NCBI RefSeq assembly: GCF_009176725.1
Contig: NZ_AP020337.1
Location: 4,967,501-5,031,500, forward strand
Length of the DNA stretch: 64,000 nucleotides
Origin: Pseudomonas sp. KUIN-1
GTDB lineage: Bacteria; Pseudomonadota; Gammaproteobacteria; Pseudomonadales; Pseudomonadaceae
Direction: 5' to 3'
The notes under the pieces are model-generated. The model was not told the origin of the DNA. It ran no database searches and saw only the letters and a program-made list of their open reading frames with translations. Positions 47,640 to 56,251 of the stretch are shown piece by piece. A program made the position numbers and the translations under genes. The number at the start of each line of letters is the position of its first letter. The stretch's first letter is position 1.

Positions 47640-48254
47640 TCAGACGCCGCGCTGGCGCTTCAGGGTTTCACTGATCTTCGCGGCCGGGACTTTCTGCAGG
47701 GAACACAGCATCTGGTGGGAGATGGCAGAGATGCCGTGGGTCTGGCGCAATTCGTTGGTCAGGTGCGCCGTCAGGTTGGCCGCCATTTCCGCATCGGCCA
47801 TCGCCCGGTGAGCCTTGCCGGTGTCGGGCAGACGCGCATAGCGGGTCAACGTGCCGAGCTTGTGGTTCGGTGCGCCGGGCATCAGGCGTCGGGCCAGCAG
47901 CAGTGAACAGGCGAAGCTCTGTTCGCGCGTGCGCTGGATACGCGACAGCTCGTAGTCCCAGAACTTCTGGTCGAACGAGGCGTTGTGCGCCACCAGCGGT
48001 GTCGAACCGACGAAATCCGCCACATCGCCCATCACCCGCTCGGCGCTGGGGGCGGTACGAATCATGTTGTTACTGATGCCGGTCAACCCTTCGATGAACG
48101 CAGGAATACGCACGCCGGCATTCATCAGGCTCTGAAAGCGCTCGACGATACGCCCCTGCTCCATGATCACCACCGCAATCTCGGTCGCCCGGCAGCTATG
48201 GCCCGGGGAGATGCCGGTGGTTTCAAAGTCGATGACTGCAATACGTTCCAACAC
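47640..48254 (-). CDS. 3'-5' exonuclease, DnaQ/RNase T-like
   Basis: 204 residues, GTG start. ExoI motif VIDFETTG, ExoII HNASFDQKF and ExoIII HRAMADAEMAA (HxxxxD) are intact, so it should be an active DEDDh exonuclease. Lacks the polymerase-contact region of DnaQ epsilon. Located 18 bases downstream of an NYN-domain gene on the same strand; the two may form a nuclease operon. Confidence 0.9.
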   Translation of the reverse strand: MLERIAVIDFETTGISPGHSCRATEIAVVIMEQGRIVERFQSLMNAGVRIPAFIEGLTGISNNMIRTAPSAERVMGDVADFVGSTPLVAHNASFDQKFWDYELSRIQRTREQSFACSLLLARRLMPGAPNHKLGTLTRYARLPDTGKAHRAMADAEMAANLTAHLTNELRQTHGISAISHQMLCSLQKVPAAKISETLKRQRGV

Positions 48255-48272
48255 TGGCCTGACCCTGTTAAT

Positions 48273-48749
48273 TCATTTCAGCAAAAACGTGCCTTCGATC
48301 GGCACGTAACGACTGGCGGCGCGGATCAACGAGTTCGCGGTCAACCCCGGCACGCCGTAGGCGACCGCCTCGACCCCATGTTTGCTGATCACGCGTTCGA
48401 GCAACATGTCGAAGTCGCCATCACCCGACGCCAGCACGATTTCGTCCACTTGCGGCGCGTAATCCATGATATCGATGGTGATGCCGACATCCCAGTCGCC
48501 TTTGGCCGAACCGTCGCTGCGCTGGATATACGGCTTGAGCCTGACCGTGAACCCCAGATTGCGCAGTATCTGCTGGAACTGCTGTTGCTTGCTGTCGCCA
48601 CGATCGATGGCGTACGCAAACGCGTGAACGATCTCGCCACGTTTGCTGATATCCGCCCACAAGGCGGCGTAATTGAAATGACAGCCATGCGCCTGGCGCA
48701 CGGTGTAATACAGGTTCTGCACGTCGGCGAACACCGCGATCTTCTTCAC
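48273..48749 (-). CDS. NYN-domain (LabA/DUF88) protein, predicted RNase
   Basis: 158 residues, GTG start after GAGGA at 6 bases. Acidic motifs ADVQN, DWDVGITIDIM and SGDGDFDML form the PIN-like active site of NYN (LabA/DUF88) nucleases. Role unknown; the family includes RNA-processing and plant-interaction proteins. Upstream partner of the DnaQ-like exonuclease. Confidence 0.9.
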   Translation of the reverse strand: MKKIAVFADVQNLYYTVRQAHGCHFNYAALWADISKRGEIVHAFAYAIDRGDSKQQQFQQILRNLGFTVRLKPYIQRSDGSAKGDWDVGITIDIMDYAPQVDEIVLASGDGDFDMLLERVISKHGVEAVAYGVPGLTANSLIRAASRYVPIEGTFLLK

Positions 48750-48889
48750 CGCAATTCCTCATGGCGGGCAACATGCCCACGGGTTACAGCGATCCGGAAC
48801 GTGAATCGGTGCCCAGTATGCCAGTTTGAGGAAGGAATTGAGGGATGGATCGGTACCGGCCGCTGCGAAGCCCGCGCGTCATGGCACAG

Positions 48890-49020
48890 ATCATCGTTCC
48901 CACGCTCCAGCGTGGGAATGCCGTTCTGGGCGCTCCGCGTCCGTTCCGGAGCACGCGGCGCAGCGCAGATTCGTGACGCAGAGCGTCAAAAACATTCCCG
49001 CTGGAACATGAAGAACGACC
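48890..49020. repeat. REP element cluster
   Basis: Copies of CACGCTCCAGCGTG, GGCGCTCCGCGTCC and GTGACGCAGAGCGTC palindromes in both orientations, the same family as at 35.2 kb, between the NYN and DUF2076 genes. No gene in 48750-49029. Confidence 0.8.
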
Positions 49021-49029
49021 GTCACATCC

Positions 49030-49734
49030 TCAAACGAACGAATCATCATCCGAGAACATGTCGCCACCATCGTCGAAATTGTCGTCAGCCGTGTACTGCT
49101 GATCCGGCTGCCCCCAACCGCCCTGATCATTGAACGAGCCGGTGTCCTGCGCCTGTGGCGCGTCATGAATGACTTCGACGATTTCCTGCGGCTGGCTGTG
49201 GTGGCTGAACATGCTGCTGATACCTTCTGCCAGCAGCACACCGCCCGCGACACCGGCCGCGGTCTTCAGCGCCCCGCCAAGAAAGCCACTACCGGCAGCC
49301 GGAGCAGGCGCGGCATAACCGCCCTGCGGCGCTGCGGGCGCAGGTGCAGGATTGAAACCGCCACCATCACGCCAGCCGCCACTGGATGGCTGGCTCGGTT
49401 GTGGCTGCGATGCGCGCGGTGCACTGCTGCCAAAGATACTCGACAAAAACCCGCCACTCGCTGGCGCGGACGAGGCTTGCCCCTTGGCCTGCTGGAGCTC
49501 GGCCTGCAACTGCTGAATCTGCTCGTCGCGCTGTTTTACCTGCTGATTGAGCTGATTGACGGCCGCTTCCTGCACCAGAATCGCCTGCGTCATGTAGTAC
49601 GGCGCAGCGGGCTGGCGGGTCAGATGCTCCTTGATACGCGCCTCGGCCGCAGCATCTCGCGGGGCGGAAGCCGTTTCAGCGTCTTTCAGTTTCGAGAAAA
49701 GACCGTCAATCAGGGTTTGCTCTTCGCTGTTCAT
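49030..49734 (-). CDS. DUF2076 family protein
   Basis: 234 residues. N-terminal helical coiled coil (IDGLFSKLKDAE; QVKQRDEQIQQLQAELQQ), a Ser/Pro/Gly-rich middle, then a GGALKTAAGVAGGVLLAEGI segment and a strongly acidic C-terminus (DDGGDMFSDDDSFV) are the hallmarks of DUF2076. Reported only as periplasmic ligand-binding sensor-like by domain name; function unknown. ATG chosen with GAGG 5 bases upstream, over a GTG two codons before. Confidence 0.9.
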   Translation of the reverse strand: MNSEEQTLIDGLFSKLKDAETASAPRDAAAEARIKEHLTRQPAAPYYMTQAILVQEAAVNQLNQQVKQRDEQIQQLQAELQQAKGQASSAPASGGFLSSIFGSSAPRASQPQPSQPSSGGWRDGGGFNPAPAPAAPQGGYAAPAPAAGSGFLGGALKTAAGVAGGVLLAEGISSMFSHHSQPQEIVEVIHDAPQAQDTGSFNDQGGWGQPDQQYTADDNFDDGGDMFSDDDSFV

Positions 49735-49931
49735 GACCACCTCACTGAGTTGCCACTGGAATTCTTCCCTGCCGCAACGGCAGGACCATGTGCAGAAAAT
49801 GGGGCCTCATCGACGCGCTTCAATGACATGAAGAAAAAGATAACAAGGCGTGCGCCGAAAACCACTGCGCTTGGTTAGACCGGGGCCATGGGCTAAAGTG
49901 TGCGCCTGCTTTTAGCCTGCGATCTATCTCC

Positions 49932-50594
49932 ATGAACCCGTTGAACATCATCCAGGATTCGCTTTATTTCTTTCGGCGTAATCTAGGCAGCATCGCGCTG
50001 CTGTGCCTGCCTGTCGTGATCCTTGAAGTGCTGGCCAAACAAGCGCTGGGCAGCGCCATGTCCGCCGACACTTCACCTGCCTACGCGTTGGTGATCGGGC
50101 TGTTTTTCTACCCTATTTATACGGCCGCGCTGATCCTGTTTCTCGACGCACGCAGCCGTGGCGAGGACGTACACACCCGTGATGTACTGGCGATGGCGGT
50201 GCGCCTGTGGCCGACGTTCGCCGTGCTCTCGGCCATGAGCACCCTGCTGATCATGTTCGGCCTTTCACTGTTCGTCTTACCCGGCATCTGGGTGATGATC
50301 AAACTGGCGTTCAGCGAATACCTGCTGGTCCTGCGCAAACTCACGCCGTTCATGGCCATGCGCGAAAGCATGCAGATGACCACCGGACACTTCACGCGCA
50401 TTCTGGTGTGCGTACTGAGCGTCTACATTCCCCTGTGGCTGCTCGAGGGTGCCAGCCTGTACCTGTTTCCGGAGCCGCAAAGCGCAGCGGTTTCCGTGAT
50501 CACCGACAGCATCGGCAGCTTCCTGCAACTGTTCACCACCATCGTGACGTTCCGCCTGTTCATGCTGATCAGCGAGCCCGCGCACCGCGCCTGA
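49932..50594 (+). CDS. YciC-family inner-membrane protein
   Basis: 220 residues with about six membrane helices. IIQDSLYFFRRNLGSIALL and the LRKLTPFMAMRES pattern match the YciC/UPF0259 family of unknown function. Divergent from the DUF2076 gene and 33 bases upstream of an EEP-family gene. Confidence 0.85.
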   Translation: MNPLNIIQDSLYFFRRNLGSIALLCLPVVILEVLAKQALGSAMSADTSPAYALVIGLFFYPIYTAALILFLDARSRGEDVHTRDVLAMAVRLWPTFAVLSAMSTLLIMFGLSLFVLPGIWVMIKLAFSEYLLVLRKLTPFMAMRESMQMTTGHFTRILVCVLSVYIPLWLLEGASLYLFPEPQSAAVSVITDSIGSFLQLFTTIVTFRLFMLISEPAHRA

Positions 50595-50627
50595 AGCAAA
50601 GGCTGACGTCAGGCGCGTCGATTCGGT

Positions 50628-51770
50628 ATGCTCAACGCCGAGTCCCTCACTGAGCGCCAGGCGCTCCAAGTCGAGCCGATGCCCCGTTTACTGCTACGTC
50701 TGACCCTGTACGGCTTGCTGCTGGTCGCCGTATTGCTGTTACTGGTTTTCCAACTGACCTGGCGCCCTCCGGCCCGTGAATTACTCACGGCCAGCTGCAA
50801 CCCTGCAGTCGAGGCACCGAAACTGGTGCCGGGGCAAGCGCTGAAAGTCATGACCTGGAACATCCAGTACCTGGCGGGTAAGCGCTACGTGTTCTGGTAC
50901 GACATGGCCGACGGCAGCGGCCCGGACGAACGCCCGACCCATGAAGACCTTGCCTACAATCTGGACGAAGTGGCGCGGGTCATCCGTGACGAACAGCCCG
51001 ACATCGTGCTGCTGCAAGGCGTCGACGATGGCGCCAAGAACTCTGACTATGAAGATCAGTTGGCGCTGATCAAGGAACGTGTCGCGGACCTCTACCCGTG
51101 CAGCACGCAGGCCTTCTACTGGAAGGCAGAGTTCGTGCCCAACCCGCATATCTGGGGCAGCGTCGGCAGAAAACTGGTGACCCTCAGCCGCTTCCATATC
51201 GACAGTGCCGAACGCCTGCAACTGCCGGTGCCCGACGCCAACATCATCAGCCGTCAGTTTCAGCCAAAGGATGCGTTGCTGGTCAGCTACCTGCCCTTGC
51301 GTGACGGCGGCAAACTGGCCGTCATCAACACCAGCCTGACCACCGCCAGACACGCCGGCGACACCGCACAAAAACAGGTCGCGGCCACTGAAACGCAGCT
51401 GGACAAGCTGGAAAGCGGCGGCACGCCCTGGCTGATCGGCGGCGACTTCAACCTGCTGCCGCTGGGCCAATACCAGCGCCTCCCCGAGCAACAGCGCCTT
51501 GGCTATGCCGCCGACAGCGAACTGCACCAGCTGTGGGACAAATACCCGATGATCCCCAACAACGCCGAATCCAGCGGCATCGACCGCAGCAAATGGCTGA
51601 CGCACTTCCCCAACGACAGCCGCATCAACGGGCCGGACCGGACGGTGGACTATCTGTTCTACAGCCCGAGCCTGAAGCGGGTCAGCGCGCGGGTGCGGCG
51701 GGATGATACGTTGCTGATCTCTGATCACTTGCCGGTGATCGGGCGATTTTTGCTGCCGGTTTTGCCTTGA
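50628..51770 (+). CDS. Membrane-anchored endonuclease/exonuclease/phosphatase-family protein
   Basis: 380 residues. One N-terminal helix (about 24-42, LTLYGLLLVAVLLLLVFQL) then an EEP fold with MTWNIQY, GGDFNLLP and the terminal SDHLPVIG, which carry the catalytic Asn, Asp and His. The family ranges from nucleases to sphingomyelinases and phospholipases; substrate unknown. A second ATG at 50679, just before the helix, is an equally good start. Confidence 0.83.
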   Translation: MLNAESLTERQALQVEPMPRLLLRLTLYGLLLVAVLLLLVFQLTWRPPARELLTASCNPAVEAPKLVPGQALKVMTWNIQYLAGKRYVFWYDMADGSGPDERPTHEDLAYNLDEVARVIRDEQPDIVLLQGVDDGAKNSDYEDQLALIKERVADLYPCSTQAFYWKAEFVPNPHIWGSVGRKLVTLSRFHIDSAERLQLPVPDANIISRQFQPKDALLVSYLPLRDGGKLAVINTSLTTARHAGDTAQKQVAATETQLDKLESGGTPWLIGGDFNLLPLGQYQRLPEQQRLGYAADSELHQLWDKYPMIPNNAESSGIDRSKWLTHFPNDSRINGPDRTVDYLFYSPSLKRVSARVRRDDTLLISDHLPVIGRFLLPVLP

Positions 51771-51954
51771 GGTGGAAAGCGGCATTCAGGTTTCAATACT
51801 CTGGCTGGTCACCAGACTTCCGAATGACGTGCTTCAACAGCCGATTATGATCAAATACTTGGAACCGTTTCTGGAAGCGCTCGCCTAATGATTAGCCCGT
51901 GGATACTTCCATGGGCGACGTGCCAATACCGGCATACACCAAAGGGTGATCCAC

Positions 51955-52203
51955 ATGGCTAAAGACGACAAGAAAAGTAAAGGCGAAGCCTCGAAAGCCA
52001 GCAAAGACCTGAAAGACAAGAAGGCATCACCGGCCAAGAAATCTGAAGCGGCCTCGACGCTTTCCAAGTCTTCCGAAAAGAAAGACAAGAAGAAAGACGC
52101 CGAGCCAAAGAAAGCGGCCAAAAAAGCTGATAGCAAGCCAGAAAAGGCCAAGAAATCAGACAAGGTTGAAAAGGCTGAAAAGCCGGCTAAAAAGAAAAAG
52201 TGA
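51955..52203 (+). CDS. Very Lys-rich small protein
   Basis: 82 residues, more than a third lysine, with Ala/Ser/Asp/Glu and no hydrophobic core, ending in KKKK; low-complexity and probably disordered, resembling the C-terminal tails of AlgP or histone H1-like proteins. Might bind nucleic acids or polyanions. An AAGGG lies 8 bases before the ATG at 51955. No family recognised. Confidence 0.65.
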   Translation: MAKDDKKSKGEASKASKDLKDKKASPAKKSEAASTLSKSSEKKDKKKDAEPKKAAKKADSKPEKAKKSDKVEKAEKPAKKKK

Positions 52204-52215
52204 CATCTGCTGCCT

Positions 52216-52236
52216 GCCAGGGCGTTGCGCCCTGGC
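52216..52236. terminator. Hairpin after the Lys-rich gene
   Basis: Arms GCCAGGGCG and CGCCCTGGC with a TTG loop, 13 bases after the stop. No proper T run follows (GTTCTCT), so termination is likely but not certain. Confidence 0.55.
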
Positions 52237-52307
52237 GTTCTCTGGGTCACTGTCTCGCTTGCAAGCTAAGTGACCAGAATAAAGAGGTTCTCCCTTTAGA
52301 TATCAAC

Positions 52308-52505
52308 TCAACGTTGCACGCCCTGAATTTTCTCAAGACGCATTTCATAACCTTGACCTGGCTGCGTGACCGTCTCTGTTTCAACGGTCTGCACAACACG
52401 GCCCGATGCATCCTTGGTCACTGCGATGCTTTTGCTGTAAGCGGTTTGAACGCAGCCCGAGATAGAGATGACTGCCAGCAACAACAAAGCGAAGTTAGTT
52501 TTCAT
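52308..52505 (-). CDS. Tiny lipoprotein, unknown function
   Basis: 65 residues with a lipoprotein signal (MKTNFALLLLAVISISGC, lipobox ISGC, Cys18). The short mature part (VQTAYSKSIAVTKDASG) is polar. It is convergent with the Lys-rich gene. No family recognised beyond small Pseudomonas lipoproteins. Confidence 0.7.
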   Translation of the reverse strand: MKTNFALLLLAVISISGCVQTAYSKSIAVTKDASGRVVQTVETETVTQPGQGYEMRLEKIQGVQR

Positions 52506-53072
52506 TATGGATTCCTGTCCATTGGTTGAGTGGCGGGCAGCTTAACCGGATAGATAGCCTCTTGCCGTCATTTTTGCGCTTTTGCTTTATAAAGTCCGCT
52601 GGAAAAGCCGAGCCCCTAATTAGCCTGACGCCGTTCAACGTGATCGGTTGGCAGAGCTTGACGGCTTAGCCTCTCGGTCTACTGGATTACGAGCCATTGC
52701 TCCCGGACCTCACGTCCCCCTCAGCTTCACCCGCGCCCTCGCCTCCGCCACCAACGGATCATCCGGCCAGTAATGCTTTCTATCACCTAGCACCTGCGAC
52801 ATTGACAGCGTTGTAGCTTCTAAATTAGTGGACTTCTGGCGTTTTCGTCAGCAACACCGTTGACTGTCAATCTCGCTATGGAGGATTGACATTTTGAGAG
52901 GATATTTTTTGAGAGGATTGACACCCTCGGCAAGATCTGCCCATAACAAAGCGAAACGGCCCTAACAAGGCGGGCCGTTTGCTTGGGACCGTCACGTAGC
53001 GTTAGAGGGTTGAAGCAACAACTGTATATGTATACACAAAACCGCACCTATTAGATCCGTGCAAACCCATAC
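52506..53072. other. AT-rich intergenic region with hairpin, direct repeats and a possible gene end
   Basis: 567 bases. A hairpin AAACGGCCC/GGGCCGTTT lies at 52954-52980. Direct repeats GAGGATTGAC at 52881 and 52913 and TTTTGAGAGGAT at 52892 and 52907 stand in front of it. A short minus-strand frame (52710-52802, ending KHYWPDDPLVAEARARVKL) looks like the end of a real protein but its beginning is missing. Confidence 0.5.
52710..52802 (-). pseudogene. Possible 3' remnant of an unidentified gene
   Basis: About 30 codons, reading SQVLGDRKHYWPDD then PLVAEARARVKLRGT and a TGA. Codon use (GCG, CTG, GCC bias) is like the host core genes, unlike the AT-rich surroundings. The text to the left of Met is in frame for 11 more codons but not convincing. 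I do not recognise the family. Confidence 0.3.
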
Positions 53073-53951
53073 TCAAGTCTTCGCACATATCAATCGAAAT
53101 GTTCCGAGCATTCGCAAACCATCCTTTCTTCTAGCCAGATAGAGCTCATTCAGTTCAACAGAGCCATAGTCTCTCACGGACTGAAATCCTATACTCTGAA
53201 GCTCATTTTCAATGACAGCGGGGTCAAGCCATGTTTTCCATGGTTCACCCAGTTGCCCGATCAAACTCACAAGATAATCGCCTATGGCATTTTCAATGGG
53301 ATCGAGCAACGTAGGGGTGACGCCGTAATCGAAAATTATGCCGCTTCCTTTTGGCAGTGACGCGACAAACGTTAGTGTGTCAAGTATCGCTTCCTGGGAT
53401 ATGTATATCGTCACGCCTAGCCAAGAAAAAAATGCAGGTTGATCTGCGCGAAAACCGGCTTTCTGCAGCTCTTCGGCTAAGGTGTTACTTTCAAAATCAA
53501 CCGCCACGAACGTCAATGAGTCAGGTACTTTTATGGACGCTTCTTTAAGGAGACTTCTCTTCCATTCTTGGGTAGATGGATGGTCCACTTCAAATACCTG
53601 AAGGCCCTCTTCAAGATAAGTATTCCTGAGAGCGAATGTATCAAGGCCGGCACCTAAAACGACATATTGTTTCACTCCGGAGTGTACACATTTTTTGAGT
53701 TCATCTTCAGCTAATCGACTACGAATAACCACGGCAGCACGTATGCCTCGCGCATGGAGATCGTTGGATTGGAATGAATACTGTCGCAGGTCGGTTGCCG
53801 CCTGCTCGCCAAGAATCGGCAAGGCCAACGGGTCGTTGAATATGATTGGTTCGTCCAGCAGCTGATGAGCGGCCCGGAGTTCGGCAACCTGAAAAGCAGT
53901 TCGACTTGGAATACCCGTATTAATAATGTTTTTCTGTGAAGTGAGCATCAT
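53073..53951 (-). CDS. SAM-dependent methyltransferase, leucine-carboxyl-methyltransferase-like (TIGR00027)
   Basis: 292 residues from the ATG with AGGA 5 bases upstream. VVLGAGLDTFALR is the SAM motif and FEVDHPSTQEWKR, FFSWLGVTIYI follow the LCM/TIGR00027 pattern, a family common in polyketide and peptide clusters where it makes O-methyl groups. Lower GC than core genes. Stands alone between remnants, about 4 kb from the polyketide genes. Confidence 0.85.
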   Translation of the reverse strand: MMLTSQKNIINTGIPSRTAFQVAELRAAHQLLDEPIIFNDPLALPILGEQAATDLRQYSFQSNDLHARGIRAAVVIRSRLAEDELKKCVHSGVKQYVVLGAGLDTFALRNTYLEEGLQVFEVDHPSTQEWKRSLLKEASIKVPDSLTFVAVDFESNTLAEELQKAGFRADQPAFFSWLGVTIYISQEAILDTLTFVASLPKGSGIIFDYGVTPTLLDPIENAIGDYLVSLIGQLGEPWKTWLDPAVIENELQSIGFQSVRDYGSVELNELYLARRKDGLRMLGTFRLICAKT

Positions 53952-54096
53952 AGCTTTCCTGTATCGTACTATGGACCAACTAATATTTTCTGCATGATTA
54001 TCCTTCACGTTTTACACCATCAATAGTTGCTGGTCTGCTATAGCTGGTTTTTTCGATCGACACTTGCAATTTGGCTTGCAACGTCCAGATTCCGCT

Positions 54097-54318
54097 TTAA
54101 GGACCTTTCGTGACCTGACTCCGCTGTCCTTGCACGCCCACCGGTACTTCGCCCTTGAAGGTCACCCGGCGTACGATGCGCTCTTGGGTTCCTTAATCAT
54201 CCAGCGCGTAATGCTGGGTGGCGCGGTTATCCCAGATCGCTACGTCACCGCTATGCCAGCGCCAGCGCACAATATTTTCCGGCCGTGGGACGTGACTCTG
54301 CAGCAGGCTGAACAGGTG
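54097..54318 (-). pseudogene. Remnant of a TauD/AtsK-type alpha-ketoglutarate dioxygenase
   Basis: On the minus strand the frame reads WRWHSGDVAIWDNRATQHY, then ALDD, stop (TAA at 54195-54193), then GTQERIVRRVTFKGEVPVG and a second stop at 54099-54097. This is the C-terminal end of a sulfonate/alkylsulfate dioxygenase, with the final iron-binding His (ATQHY) kept. The natural Tyr after DD is a stop codon, and the 5' part is missing beyond a poly-C run. Confidence 0.8.
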
Positions 54319-54329
54319 GGGGGGGGGGG
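54318..54329. repeat. Run of twelve G
   Basis: Twelve consecutive G residues, directly at the broken 5' end of the dioxygenase remnant. Such tracts are slippage-prone in replication and in sequencing. Confidence 0.85.
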
Positions 54330-54523
54330 TAATGTTGTTCGATTAAGGCTATAGCTGGCATATTCAGGCAGCAAATGACTTAAATTCACTCTCGATGTAT
54401 TTGATTCAGCCTACGCAAAAAGATAGATGGTGCCGTTCTATGCTGTCGGCACTGCGGATGACCGAGGAAGGCTCGATGGAGTTACGATGTCACTGTCGGC
54501 AACGTCAGCATGAAAAAGGCGCA

Positions 54524-54562
54524 AAAAGGGTCAAGAAAAATGCCAGTATTTCTTGACCCTTA
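54524..54562 (-). terminator. Terminator of the kinase/APH gene
   Basis: Arms AAGGGTCAAGAAA and TTTCTTGACCCTT around a 10-base loop, with T residues after it in minus-strand reading; 33 bases after the stop of the next gene. Confidence 0.88.
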
Positions 54563-54594
54563 TCTGATGAGGGCTTGATGTCAATAAATTTTAC

Positions 54595-56151
54595 TTACGA
54601 ACGGGACAGTCGCTGACGAATTTGCGCAACCAACGCGTCAAGCGTCCCGCTTTCATTGGTCTCCACGCGTTTGCTGAGCAGCAACTCTTCGGCGCTGAGC
54701 GGGTCACGATTGGCCTGCTGCCCTTCGATGACGGTCAGGGTGGCGTCGGACAGATCGTTGTTGTCTGTCTGACGTTGTGCCAGCCAAGCGGCGATCACGG
54801 CCTGTGGCGCATTGCAGTCGAGGATCAGGAACGGTGCGCCGGTGGCCTCAGCGATTTTCGCCGCAGCGTCGCGTTGTTCACGCTTGAGGAAGGTCGCATC
54901 CAGTACCACCGTGAAACCAGCGCGCAGTACGGTGTCGGCGATCTCGTTCAAGCGCGCGTAGGTGGCGGCGCTGGCATCTGCAGCGTAGATCCCGGCCTGC
55001 GGCTTGTTCTCGACATGCTGCTCGCCGAACAGGCGCTTGCGCTCTACATCCGAACGTAGGCGAATTGCCCCCAGTGCTTCTACCAGGCGCATGGCCACGT
55101 GGCTTTTGCCGACGGCTGATACGCCGTGAGTGATGGCCAGGAAACGCGAGGGGGTGGTGCTGTAGCTTTCTGCCAGGTTGGCGTAGTTGCGGTATTGGCG
55201 CAGGGTGGTTGCGCGCTGCACCGCGTCTGCCTCGGAAGGCATGCTGAACAGTGCAACCTTGGCGCGTACCAGGGCGCGGTAGGCTTTATAGAAGTTCAGC
55301 AGCTCCAGGCCTTGGTAGTCGCCGGTAAGTTCCAGGTACTGGCTGATAAAGCGCCGCGCCAGGCTTTTGAGGCCACGGTCTTCCAGGTCCATCGCCAGGA
55401 AACCGGTGTCGGCATACACGTCGGTGAAGCGGAATGGCTCGTTGAACTCGATGCAGTCAAAGATCACCACATGGCCATCAATCATAGTGGCGTTGCCCAG
55501 GTGAATATCACCGTGGCATTCGCGGATGAAACCATTGAGCTTGCGTTGTTCAAACAGTGGCTTGAGGCGCTCGAAGCTGCTTTCGGCCCAGGCCTGCAAG
55601 GCTTCCAGTTGTGCCAGGTCAGCCTTGTCGCTGAGGAAAGGGCGGATCTGCTCGAAGTTCTGCAGCACCGGCACCATGACGTCGTGTGGCGTGCCGGCGG
55701 TGTGTGTGGCCGGCACTTTCGGGGCATTCAGGTGAAAGTGCGCGATCTGCCTGGCCAGTTCATCGATGTGCGCGCTGGTCAGTTCGTCGTTGGCTTGCAA
55801 GGTGCTGAGCAGCTGGCTTTGTGGGAACTGGCGCATTTTCAGCACGTAGTCGACTACCGGGCCGTCGCCGCCCAATTGCGGTGCTTCTGCGCTGCCGGTG
55901 ATTGGCAACACTTCAAGATACAAATTATCGGTCAGGCGCTGGTTGAGGCGCAGCTCTTCATTGCAAAAGTGGCTGCGGGCTTCCAGGGTGGTGAAATCGA
56001 GGAAGCCGAAATTCACCGGCTTCTTCATTTTATAAGCGTAGTTACCCGTAAGCAGGACCCAGGAAATATGGGTCTCGATGACGTGGAACTGATCCACCGG
56101 ATGGGGGAACAGGGCCGGGTTTTGCAGGGCAGCAATCAGGGACTGGCTCAC
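54595..56151 (-). CDS. Aminoglycoside-phosphotransferase-like / P-loop ATPase fusion protein
   Basis: 518 residues. N-terminal half carries an APH fold: ECHGDIHLGNATMIDG and the metal-binding IFDCIEFNE. C-terminal half is an AAA/kinase domain with Walker A GVSAVGKSH (around 346-354) and VVLDATFLKREQR. This fusion is widespread in proteobacteria with no firm function; antibiotic resistance is not implied. Probably core, ending in a strong terminator. Confidence 0.88.
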   Translation of the reverse strand: MSQSLIAALQNPALFPHPVDQFHVIETHISWVLLTGNYAYKMKKPVNFGFLDFTTLEARSHFCNEELRLNQRLTDNLYLEVLPITGSAEAPQLGGDGPVVDYVLKMRQFPQSQLLSTLQANDELTSAHIDELARQIAHFHLNAPKVPATHTAGTPHDVMVPVLQNFEQIRPFLSDKADLAQLEALQAWAESSFERLKPLFEQRKLNGFIRECHGDIHLGNATMIDGHVVIFDCIEFNEPFRFTDVYADTGFLAMDLEDRGLKSLARRFISQYLELTGDYQGLELLNFYKAYRALVRAKVALFSMPSEADAVQRATTLRQYRNYANLAESYSTTPSRFLAITHGVSAVGKSHVAMRLVEALGAIRLRSDVERKRLFGEQHVENKPQAGIYAADASAATYARLNEIADTVLRAGFTVVLDATFLKREQRDAAAKIAEATGAPFLILDCNAPQAVIAAWLAQRQTDNNDLSDATLTVIEGQQANRDPLSAEELLLSKRVETNESGTLDALVAQIRQRLSRS

Positions 56152-56251
56152 GTGTGATCCTTCGGAGTTTGGGGAAATTCATGGAGGGTATGATTGCTGC
56201 TACAGACGGTTGTGCAAACCGCTGTCCAGCTCATATTGGTCATCAATAGTA

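Larger units (their letters stand above)
54037..54358. repeat. Exact 11-bp direct repeats flanking the dioxygenase remnant
   Basis: GCTATAGCTGG occurs at 54037-54047 and 54348-54358, enclosing the 300-bp segment with the TauD remnant and G tract. Two exact 11-mers this near each other are unlikely by chance. Confidence 0.6.
53952..54594. other. Region with dioxygenase remnant, G tract and terminator
   Basis: 643 bases without an intact gene. It holds an 11-bp direct repeat pair, a broken TauD-type gene, a 12-G tract (all listed) and the terminator of the downstream kinase gene; 54360-54520 shows nothing. Confidence 0.6.
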
